Of a stretch of 64,000 nucleotides of DNA, positions 41,355 to 50,222 are shown piece by piece. Below the pieces are notes generated by a model. That model saw only the letters and a program-made list of their open reading frames with translations. It was not told the DNA's origin and did not search any database. The translations under genes were made by a program, and so were the position numbers. The DNA comes from an uncultured Flavobacterium sp. (GTDB lineage Bacteria; Bacteroidota; Bacteroidia; Flavobacteriales; Flavobacteriaceae). Position 1 is the first letter of the stretch, and every line of letters begins with the position of its first letter. The stretch covers positions 1-64,000 of the forward strand of contig CALJVL010000046.1 in NCBI GenBank assembly GCA_937773775.1. The letters are read 5' to 3'.

Positions 41355-42451
41355 AGATTCAATTAGTTAATGCAACTCTCAGGAAAAGGGATTGGATAAT
41401 TTTTTCAAAAGAAAGGACATTAAAGTCCTCTCGTTCGAATGGAATAAATTGTCTTTATTTACTCCTGACCAAAGTTGTAAATAATGAGCCATTTAACCAG
41501 CGAAAGAAGATATACTATTAGTGTATTATTAGAGCAGAATTTCAGCAAAAGCGAAATAGCAATAGTTATTAAAAAAGACAAGTCCGTTTTAACACGAGAG
41601 CTTCAACGTAATTGTGATTTACGCAGTGGTAAATATGATTTTGATTTAGCTCAGCGAAAATATGAAAAACGACAAAAAAGCAAAACCAAAAGAAATGACT
41701 TAACTCTTGAAATTAAAGAGCGGATTAAAGAATACCTCCATCAAGAGTTAAGTCCAGAACAAATAGTAGGCGTTTGCTCAAAAAACGGATTGTCATGTGT
41801 GTCAACAGAGTCTATTTATCAACATATTTGGAAAGATAAAAAAGAAAAGGGGAATTTGTATTTAAGTCTACGAACAACTGGGAAAAGGTATAGAAAAAGA
41901 GGAAGTAAAAAAGACTCCAGAGGTGTCTTGAGTAACAGAAGATTGATTGAAGATCGACCTAAAATTGTCGATTTAAAGCAACGTTTTGGAGACTTGGAGA
42001 TCGATACTATAATCGGTAAGAATCACAAAGGTGCCATTGTGACCATAAACGATAGAGCCACTGGAATACTGAGGATGAAAAAAATAAAAGCTAAAGAAAG
42101 TGAATTGGTTAGACAAGCGGCAATTGAATTATTAGAGAACTGGAAGCCCTATTTGTTTACAATAACATCCGACAATGGAAAAGAGTTTGCAATGCATCAA
42201 GAAATCGCTACAGTATTAGAAGTTGACTTCTATTTTGCAAATCCTTACAGTCCTTGGGAACGTGGAGCAAATGAAAATCTAAATGGACTTATAAGGCAGT
42301 ATATACCCAAATCGACCTCTTTTGAAGAAATAACCGTCGAAAGAATTATAGAAATACAAGAAAAATTAAATAATCGTCCGAGAAAAAGATTTAATTTTGA
42401 AACACCAAATTATATGTTTAACCAAAAAGTTGCATTAGTAACTTGAATTCA
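41355..42451 (+). mobile_element. IS30-family insertion sequence, ~1.1 kb
   Basis: Imperfect IRs AGATTCAATTAGTTAATGCAACT / TGAATTCAAGTTACTAATGCAACT (other end, reverse complement); putative 3-bp TSD GCT at 41352-41354 and 42452-42454. Confidence 0.85.
41484..42446 (+). CDS. IS30-family transposase
   Basis: HLTSERRYTISVLLEQNFSKSEIAIVI; GDLEIDTIIGKNHKGAIVTINDRATG; FTITSDNGKEFAMHQ; FANPYSPWERGANENLNGLIRQYIPK. Confidence 0.95.
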   Translation: MSHLTSERRYTISVLLEQNFSKSEIAIVIKKDKSVLTRELQRNCDLRSGKYDFDLAQRKYEKRQKSKTKRNDLTLEIKERIKEYLHQELSPEQIVGVCSKNGLSCVSTESIYQHIWKDKKEKGNLYLSLRTTGKRYRKRGSKKDSRGVLSNRRLIEDRPKIVDLKQRFGDLEIDTIIGKNHKGAIVTINDRATGILRMKKIKAKESELVRQAAIELLENWKPYLFTITSDNGKEFAMHQEIATVLEVDFYFANPYSPWERGANENLNGLIRQYIPKSTSFEEITVERIIEIQEKLNNRPRKRFNFETPNYMFNQKVALVT

Positions 42452-43382
42452 GCTTTCATTAATGATTAAACTTTTAATTTCTTGATTTTTTAATTGATGT
42501 TTTTTAATTTTTAATTTCCGCATAATATGTTCTTCATATCCATATTTTCCAATGTAATATGCCTCTAATCTTAATTCCCGCTTTATTTTTTTTGGAATTC
42601 TTGGATAATTATTATCAAATACAGAAAGTCCTGTAACATATTGTTTTTGACCTCTTTTCATTAGTTTGGTTTTTGAATTGTTAATTTCAAAACCATATTT
42701 AGTAATGATTTTTGTAATTAATTCGAGATTCAATTGAGTTAAATCACTTGAAAAATATAAATCATCTGCGTAACGAGTATAATCAATTGTTTCATCGATA
42801 TTTTTAAGGATTTCCAAATCCATTTCTACAGCAACAATATTTGCAATAATTGGACTAGTACTAAAACCTTGTACTAAATATCCATTTACGCAAGCAATAT
42901 TAGAAATCCATTCAGAAACTTGAATATTTATACCCAATTTAGTAAGTGATTCAATAATTTGATTTTGAGTGATTGTTTCAAAAAAATCCTTAATGTCTAC
43001 TGTAAGAATTTGTTTTTTTGCTAGATGCACAAAAGCATTTGTTTTAATGTTTTTTTTAAATACAAAACCTTGGACACAATCTAATGGTTTATAAATATTC
43101 GCTAGTCCAGTATTTAATGTTTTTTGACAATGTTCTAATTCGTGATTTAAAGAATTATGTATAGTTCGATATCCTAAAGTTGGATTTCTTTTCTCGATAT
43201 AAAATTTTTCAATAGCGATTGTACTTTCAAGTATTTCGAAATCAATATTTTGATTTTTTTTATTGTCAATTATCACATATTCTCTTAAATTGACGGAATC
43301 TAAAAAAGATTCTCTACATCTTAAAAAAAATAAAAATTGTTTTTTTGTTTCTATTTGAAGTAAATCCATCTTTAATAAATAA

Positions 43383-43466
43383 GTGGGCGTTAGGGTAAGG
43401 TAGATAGTAATTTATTCTAATAATCGGATACGAACTCATATCCATAATTTTACCCTAACTACCCAC
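43383..43466 (-). ncRNA. candidate structured RNA / stem-loop between DUF3800 and RT genes (possible retron msr-msd)
   Basis: Arms AGTGGGtaGTTAGGGTAA / TTACCCTAACgCCCACT enclosing ~50 nt with an inner GGATA-tgagttcg-TATCC hairpin; lies immediately 5' of the RT start. Confidence 0.45.
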
Positions 43467-44190
43467 TATATTCTTTTTTTAAATTGGTTATGTTAATTTT
43501 TTTATCATCTGTTTTTTTTCTTCCTAAAAAAACATTTTTATGCAAGATATTAATAACTCCTATTTTTGGTGAGATTAAATTGAAGTTTTTTTCCATTCTG
43601 TCATCTTTTTTATCACTTTTTAAAATACTATACAGAATGTAGTTTAGGTAATCAATTATTGATAGATTAATTAATTCTTTACCTGCAATGTGATATTCAA
43701 GGTCAAATGTCTCGTCAAAAGATTCAAAAAAATCTTTCACAATATTTTTAAAAGATTTTTTCGCAATCTCAATATCCTCAAAATAAAAGATATTTTTATC
43801 ATTTTTATTACTTTGTATTCTATCTTTTATTAGTTTCTTTAAAAACATTTCAAATATTTCAAAATCGTCTTTTTCAGTTTTTAAATTTTTAAAATATTCG
43901 GAATTTTTATTAACGACTACAAAATATGCTCTAAAATTAAAATAATGTAAACGCTTGTAATAGTGCTTTCTAACGTCAGGATGATTTTCTGTTGCGTGAA
44001 AACCTTGCTGTTTAATTGTCTCAATATCTTCTATAAAATAATCATCATTTAAAATTTCATCTTTTATTTCATTTATTGATTGCAATAAGGTTTCGGGAGA
44101 ATCTGTTTTAACACAGCCGTGAATAAAAATATTTGAGTTGTTATTGATGTGTCCAGCTTCATCAATATAAAAATAGTTTGTTTTCTTCAT
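43459..44190 (-). CDS. DUF3800 domain protein
   Basis: N-terminal NYFYIDEAGH; 243 aa; directly upstream of the RT on the same strand. Confidence 0.78.
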   Translation of the reverse strand: MKKTNYFYIDEAGHINNNSNIFIHGCVKTDSPETLLQSINEIKDEILNDDYFIEDIETIKQQGFHATENHPDVRKHYYKRLHYFNFRAYFVVVNKNSEYFKNLKTEKDDFEIFEMFLKKLIKDRIQSNKNDKNIFYFEDIEIAKKSFKNIVKDFFESFDETFDLEYHIAGKELINLSIIDYLNYILYSILKSDKKDDRMEKNFNLISPKIGVINILHKNVFLGRKKTDDKKINITNLKKEYSG

Positions 44191-44224
44191 TACTTACTTT
44201 TGGTTTCTCCTCGTTTTCTCAAAA

Positions 44225-44304
44225 TTTCTGCCAACTTGTATATACTCGCTAATTAATAGCGGTTATACACCCAAAATTAGGTGAATTGTCGCTATTAAAT
44301 AGCG
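44225..44304 (-). repeat. palindrome-rich sequence preceding the first cassette-like unit
   Basis: CGCTAATTAATAGCG (44247-44261), CACC-caaaatta-GGTG, CGCTATTAAATAGCG (44290-44304), adjacent to TTTCTGCCAAC (44225-44235). Confidence 0.55.
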
Positions 44305-44511
44305 GATTTTTGAGTTATTCAAATATATACTATTTTACCGAAAAATCTGATGAATTAATTTGACTTGAGCAATTTTTCAAAAACGACTCTTTTTTAGGGA
44401 GCAGTTTTACGACAAACGGTGTTTATTATCAAAAAATATATAGCCCCGGTAGCAGTGAAAACTCTTTATAGGCTAAAGACTGCTCTTTCTGGTATTGGCA
44501 GAGCGACCAAT

Positions 44512-44645
44512 GAAAGCTCCTACCCTGAGCCTAAAAAAGGGTTGAAGCTGGAAAAATTGTAATGGATGGCGGCAAAAGTTACTGAAATAATGAGCTATTA
44601 AAATCGTATTATGGATTTTCAGGACACAAAAAAAAACCGAAACAG
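44512..44645. repeat. ~134-bp direct repeat, copy 1
   Basis: gaaagctcctaccctgagcctaaaaaagggttgaagctgg...ttatggattttcaggacac; near-identical to 47011-47143. Confidence 0.9.
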
Positions 44646-44789
44646 ATTTGATAGACTTTTTCGGTTGTGTATTTGCCTGTAAGGTTCTAAAGGCCAATTC
44701 AGTGTGCTTACACTTTATAAATCATTTGTCAAAATAATTTTTTAAAGACTTGGCGACTTTTTCTAGCTATGTCATTAACTATTAAATTA

Positions 44790-46526
44790 CTACAAGACTT
44801 CTTTCATATGTTTATAATTTGTTTTAAGCATATCTAGAACTTCATCCATTCTTCCGCCCAGTATCATTTTACTCATCGATAAAGCGTAGCCTTTCATCTG
44901 ATCAAATTCTATTTTGGGAGGCATGGCTAATGCTTTGGGGTTCGTAAATACACTAACTAAAACAGGACCATCATGAGCAAAGGCTTCTTCTAACGAATGT
45001 TTTACATTATCAGGATTTGTAACCGTAATTCCTTTAAATCCTATAGCTTGAGCTATCATTTCAAAATTAGGATTCACCATATCGGTTTCGTTATTGGGCA
45101 AGCCTTCAACTTGCATTTCTAGTTCCACCATTCCCAAGGAACGGTTGTTAAAAACAACTAGTTTTATAGGAAGATTATATTGTTTTATTGTTGCTAAATC
45201 GCCCAGCAGCATAGAGATACCTCCATCACCACAAAAAGCAATAACCTGTCTTTCAGGATAGGCTAACTGGGCTCCTATGGCCATTGGCATAGCGTTGGCC
45301 ATAGAGCCATGATTGAAAGAACCTAACATGATGCGCTTACCAGTAGCCTCAATGTATCTTGCACCCCAAACGCAACACATCCCAGTATCTACTGTAAAAA
45401 TAGCATCGTCATTTGCCATTTTGCTAATTGTCGATGCTACAAACTCAGGACTGATGTGGTTTTCAGAACCTGTATCTTCTACATATATATTAAGGTTTTC
45501 TTTTACTTTTTCGTAGAATTCCAGTTGAGCGTTTAAAAAACTATCGTCCTCTTTTTCCTTGATTAAAGGCAATAAGGCTGCAATGGTATCTGTTATTTTT
45601 CCCGTTAATCCCATTTCTAATTTTGCTCTTCTCCCTAATCGTTCAGGCTTTTCATCAACCTGAATAATTTTGTTGGTTACCGGCATAAAATGTTCGTACG
45701 GAAAGTCAGTACCTAGTAAGATAACCAGATCTGATTCGTGCATGGCGTGGAAGGCAGATGGAACACCTAGCAACCCAGTCATTCCTACTTCGTAAGGATT
45801 GTTGTGCTGTATCCCCATTTTGCCCCGAAATGAATAGCCTATGGGTGCTTTTAATAAACCCGCCAATTTTATAATGTCATCGTGGGCTTCTCTCGCACCA
45901 ATACCACAGTAAATTGAAATTTTTGGATACTTGTTGACCAGATCGGCCATTTTTTGCATTTCAGTATCCACTGGTCGTAAAACGGTTTCACTATGGTAAT
46001 TATACATAGATGTTACACTCTCTTCGGCAGACATGGAAGACACATCACCAGCTAAACCAAATACCGCAACTCCTTTTTTATGAATGGCGTTTTGAATGGC
46101 TGTTTGCAACATACGTGGTACTTGACTGGGCGTAGTGGCTAGTTCATTGTATATGCTGCAATCATCAAATAACTTATAGGTATTTGTAGCTTGAAAATGT
46201 TCAACTCCCATTTGAGTTGTACTGATTGTACTAGCAATTGCAATAACTGGAACTCCAGAGCGATTAGCATCGTATAGACCATTTAATAAATGCACATGAC
46301 CCGGTCCGCTACTTCCGGCACAGCAGGCCAAACCGTCCAACTCTGCTTCGGCAGCTGCGGCATAAGCACCCACTTCCTCATGGCGAACATGAATCCATTC
46401 AATTTTTCCGTTTCTTCGAACGGCATCATTCAATTCGTTTAAGCTATCACCCGTTACGGCATAAATTCTCTTTACACTATTAGTAACCAGCATCTCTACG
46501 ATTTGGTCTGCTACTTTTTTTGGCAT
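44790..46526 (-). CDS. thiamine-pyrophosphate-dependent enzyme, pyruvate oxidase/dehydrogenase (PoxB-like)
   Basis: RIYAVTGDSLNELNDAVRRNGKIEWIHVRHEEVGAYAAAAEAEL; GNFNHGSMANAMP-type region; IAFCGDGGISMLLGDLATIKQYNLPIKLVVFNN. Confidence 0.9.
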   Translation of the reverse strand: MPKKVADQIVEMLVTNSVKRIYAVTGDSLNELNDAVRRNGKIEWIHVRHEEVGAYAAAAEAELDGLACCAGSSGPGHVHLLNGLYDANRSGVPVIAIASTISTTQMGVEHFQATNTYKLFDDCSIYNELATTPSQVPRMLQTAIQNAIHKKGVAVFGLAGDVSSMSAEESVTSMYNYHSETVLRPVDTEMQKMADLVNKYPKISIYCGIGAREAHDDIIKLAGLLKAPIGYSFRGKMGIQHNNPYEVGMTGLLGVPSAFHAMHESDLVILLGTDFPYEHFMPVTNKIIQVDEKPERLGRRAKLEMGLTGKITDTIAALLPLIKEKEDDSFLNAQLEFYEKVKENLNIYVEDTGSENHISPEFVASTISKMANDDAIFTVDTGMCCVWGARYIEATGKRIMLGSFNHGSMANAMPMAIGAQLAYPERQVIAFCGDGGISMLLGDLATIKQYNLPIKLVVFNNRSLGMVELEMQVEGLPNNETDMVNPNFEMIAQAIGFKGITVTNPDNVKHSLEEAFAHDGPVLVSVFTNPKALAMPPKIEFDQMKGYALSMSKMILGGRMDEVLDMLKTNYKHMKEVL

Positions 46527-47010
46527 GTTTGCTATTTTTTATTTTTAAAAATCGTCGTTTACACTTTTCTAATTGTATACTTGTTGTTGCATGATGAAAC
46601 TAATCTTTGATAAGTTCTGATACCGAATTAGCCATTTCAACTAATTATTATAAAAGAATAGTTGATAGTTATAACTATATATTCTCTTTCTAATTCAGGA
46701 ATGGTACAAAAAAAGCAATGACCTCAATTTACTGAAAATTTACTATTTAGACACTTTTTTAACGTTATCATTTTTATCAGTAGTTAAAGCATAACTGAAA
46801 ATGCATTATGTCGCTATAAATTGAAATCATTTTTAAAAATTAGATTCCAAAATCAGTTGTTCTAAAATGAATGTTTACAGGATTTAATTTATATGCCAAT
46901 CAAAAGTACTAAATCAAATAAATTTTCATTTCTAGAACTTCATTAATGACTTTTAATAGGTTTGAAAATCAATTGTTTATTGAATATTTGATAAGAATAT
47001 ATAAGGAATT

Positions 47011-47143
47011 GAAAGCTCCTACCCTGAGCCTAAAAAAAGGTTGAAGCTGGAAAAATTGTAATGGATTGCGGCAAAAGTTACTCAAATAATGAGCTATTAA
47101 AATCGTATTATGGATTTTCAAGACACAAAAAAAACCGAAACAG
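47011..47143. repeat. ~133-bp direct repeat, copy 2
   Basis: Differs from 44512-44645 at only a few positions; on the other side of the PoxB-like gene. Confidence 0.9.
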
Positions 47144-47170
47144 ACATCTGTGTCCATTTCGGTTTTATTA
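47125..47170. terminator. bidirectional terminator-like hairpin
   Basis: AAAACCGAAACAGACatctGTGTCCATTTCGGTTTT with flanking A/T runs. Confidence 0.65.
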
Positions 47171-47228
47171 TAAGATCGTTTCCTTTCAACTATCATTTGT
47201 ACTTATATCCTTCTTTCGTCTTAGATTT

Positions 47229-48119
47229 TTAATAATCTAATTCAGATTTATGTTTTTCGATAAAATCAGCCCATTTTGTTGGCTGTTTTCCTGTGATTTC
47301 ATAAAACGTGTCGAAGGTATCGTCAGCGCCGGGAATAGTTCCAGCGGCATAACGTTTCCAGTGGTCGTATACACAACCCATATAAGCCATTTCGGCACCC
47401 GACTCAATCATGGATTGAAGAAATACCTCAGGAGAAAGTACCTCATAACGGAAAGGCTTGCCAACAATGGAAGTCATTAGCGTGGCTATCTCGTTAAAGT
47501 TCTTAGCATCATAGCCCAGCCTGTATGTTTTGCCTGCATGTATTTCTGGATGAGTTAATGTGATTGCAGCCGCTTCGGCCACATTATCAACATCTACCCA
47601 ACTCATACTAGCATCAGCAACATAATGATGCAATACGCCATTTTCTATTGCTCCTTTACCGCCATAGGCCAGTAGATTTTGCATGAAATCCTGAGGTCGC
47701 AAACGTGTATAAGAAAATCCAGCCCATTAGCTATAACGTTCTACGAACTGATGCCTAGCCCAATGCACTATAGTTGTGTCGTCTGGACCGCAGGCGCCAA
47801 GATGTACGATATGTTTCACACCTGCTTTTTTGGCGTTATCCAGCAGTGCTTTGCTTTGGCGCAGCATATCCACCGTATATGCAGTCACCATAAAAACACA
47901 ATCAATATTCTTGAAGGCAGCCATATCCGCGCTTTCATCATCATAATCAAAAATAACTGTTGTGATTCCTTTTTTCGTAAATGGGGCCGCCTTCTCAGCT
48001 GTACGCACAGCAGCTACAATTTCTATATCTGTATTCGATAAAAGAAAATCAATTGTTTTGCCGCCCACCTGGCCGCTTGCACCCGTGATAAGTATTCTTG
48101 GTTTTATTGTATTTGACAT
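47229..48119 (-). pseudogene. NmrA-like/NAD(P)-binding protein with one in-frame TAA
   Basis: RILITGASGQVGGKTIDFLL ... HQFVERYS*WAGFSYTRLRPQDFMQNLLAYG; both ORF parts are in the same frame. Confidence 0.88.
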
Positions 48120-48266
48120 ATATTTAAAATGTTTTTTTTATTTTTTAACTGAGATTATATAAATCTAAATATACAATTCATTAAATACCTCAGTCTTGAT
48201 TTAAGACAAGAAAAATTAAAAACAATAACCCCCGAACAAGTCCCGGGTCTATCTATAGATTATAAT

Positions 48267-48862
48267 CTAATGTTGATCAAAAGAAACCAACATGTTTTTA
48301 ATTTGACGGTGATGGTCTAAAGCTAATTTATGATTTTTACGACAAAATCCTGATTTTTTAACTCCACCAAACGGTGCGTGAGCAGGATAAGTATTGGATT
48401 GGTTTACCCAAACTCTACCGGCTTGAATTGCTTTTGGAACTTGAAATAATTCGTGAGCATCTCTACTCCAAACTCCAGCGCCCAAACCATAAATAGTATC
48501 ATTTGCAATTTCAATCGCTTCTTCAGTAGAACTAAAAGTGGTCAAAGCTACAACTGGTCCGAAGATTTCTTTTTGGAAAACACGCGTTTTGTTGTTTCCC
48601 TTCAAGATGGTTTGTTGGATGTAATACCCGTAAGAAATATCACCTTCGTAGTTTCCTGCTGAACCACCTGACAGTACTTCTGCTACTTCTTCTTTACCAA
48701 TATTGATGTATCCTAGGATTTTCTCCATTTGGCTTTGAGAAACTTGTGAACCGATCATCATTTCAGGATCCAATGGGTTTTCTACTTTGATTTTTTTGAT
48801 TCTTTCAAGCATTCTTTCGATGAATTTATCTGCAATGCTTTCATGAACTAAAATTAAGATTT
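48267..48862 (-). pseudogene. aldehyde dehydrogenase C-terminal fragment
   Basis: Reads ILILVHESIADKFIERMLERI ... GSQVSQSQMEKILGYINIGKEE ... QKEIFGPVVALTTFSSTEEAIEIANDTIYGLGAGVWSRD; lacks the N-terminal half. Confidence 0.85.
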
Positions 48863-49001
48863 TTATTCTTTACCTTTTTAAAAGGGTAAAGTTAACATGT
48901 ACACATTATAGATTTTTATATAATCTTTAGTAGTAGGACTTTCGATTACTCCTCTAAATTTTTATCTTTGCAAAAAACAGTAAAAATACACCACAATACC
49001 G

Positions 49002-50195
49002 ATGACTAAAGCCCGCTATTTCAAATTAATCCTAATTTTAGGAGCTCTTACGGCACTTGGTCCTTTTTCTATCGACATGTATTTGCCTGGTTTTGCTGGT
49101 ATTGCAAAGGACCTAAATACGACTGTTGCAAATGTCGCTATGACTTTATCCAGTTATTTTATCGGTATTTCAGCAGGGCAATTGTTATACGGTCCGTTAT
49201 TAGACCGATACGGTAGGAAAAAACCACTGTTTATAGGTTTACTTGTATATATTTTAGCCTCTTTGGGTTGTTTTTTTGTACAAGATATCGATACTTTTAT
49301 TGGGTTACGCTTTATTCAGGCCGTAGGAAGTTGTGCTGCTACCGTGGCTTCAGTCTCGATGGTTCGTGATTTGTTTCCTGTACGTGATATTCCTAAGGTG
49401 TTTTCTTTATTAATGTTAGTCGTGGGGTTATCGCCAATGCTGGCTCCCACTGTAGGCGGATACGTTACAGCAGCTTATGGATGGCATATGGTTTTTTTAA
49501 TTTTGATGTTTATAGGAATTGTAATTCTATTTGCGGCCCAATTCGGATTGCCCAATAGCTATACCCCAGACAGCTCGATTTCATTAAAGCCCAAACCAAT
49601 ATTGCTGAATTTTGGCATCGTTTTGAAAGAGCCACAATTTTATACTTATGCCTTCACAGGTTCTATTGCCTTTTCAGGGCTATTTACTTATGTAGCGGCT
49701 TCTCCCATTTTATTTATGGATATTTTTAATGTGGATGCTAAAACATACGGTTGGATTTTTGCTTTTATGTCTCTAAGTTTTATTTTGGCTAGCCAGCTCA
49801 ATTCTGTTTTGCTAAAGTGGTTTTCCAGCGAAAAAATGATATATGGTGCTTTAGTGACGCAGTCCGTTATTGTGATTGCTTTTTTAATATGCTCCTTAAA
49901 TGATTTTTTGGGACTCTACGAAACAATAGCACTGCTGTTTTTATTCTTGGCTTGTTTAGGCATATCTAACCCTAATACTGCAGGGCTTACACTCGCGCCT
50001 TTTACAAGAAACGCTGGAAGCGCCTCCGCTTTGATGGGCGCTATCCAATTAGGCTTAGGTGCTTTGGCTTCCTTTGCTGTAGGTGTTTTTGTAAAGAATT
50101 CCATGGTTCCCATGGTAGTAATTATGACCGTTTCCACAGTTACGGCCTTAGTAGTTTTGATTATTGGGAAAAGGACAATTAAAACCAAATACTAA
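49002..50195 (+). CDS. Bcr/CflA-type multidrug efflux MFS transporter
   Basis: LGALTALGPFSIDMYLPGFAGIAKDL; GQLLYGPLLDRYGRKKPLFIGL; 12 TM-like pattern. Confidence 0.92.
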   Translation: MTKARYFKLILILGALTALGPFSIDMYLPGFAGIAKDLNTTVANVAMTLSSYFIGISAGQLLYGPLLDRYGRKKPLFIGLLVYILASLGCFFVQDIDTFIGLRFIQAVGSCAATVASVSMVRDLFPVRDIPKVFSLLMLVVGLSPMLAPTVGGYVTAAYGWHMVFLILMFIGIVILFAAQFGLPNSYTPDSSISLKPKPILLNFGIVLKEPQFYTYAFTGSIAFSGLFTYVAASPILFMDIFNVDAKTYGWIFAFMSLSFILASQLNSVLLKWFSSEKMIYGALVTQSVIVIAFLICSLNDFLGLYETIALLFLFLACLGISNPNTAGLTLAPFTRNAGSASALMGAIQLGLGALASFAVGVFVKNSMVPMVVIMTVSTVTALVVLIIGKRTIKTKY

Positions 50196-50222
50196 TACAA
50201 CTGCAGAATCCAATTTCCGGAC

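Larger units (their letters stand above)
41235..43369 (-). pseudogene. retron-type reverse transcriptase interrupted by IS30; 344 aa when the IS is excised
   Basis: QGFSTSPIIANIV, DYTRYADDLYFSS, YVTGLSVFDNNYPRIPKKIKRELR; C-terminus EIDITRDRIYGWLHFINSIEPNFSKKITQELKKTSANS* is encoded at 41351-41235 beyond the IS and is in frame once the IS plus one GCT is removed. Confidence 0.85.

Noticed and set aside
33420-44305. Canonical integron with IntI
   Set aside because: No tyrosine recombinase ORF seen and the site edges do not match RYYYAAC/GTTRRRY, so only 'integron-like' is claimed.
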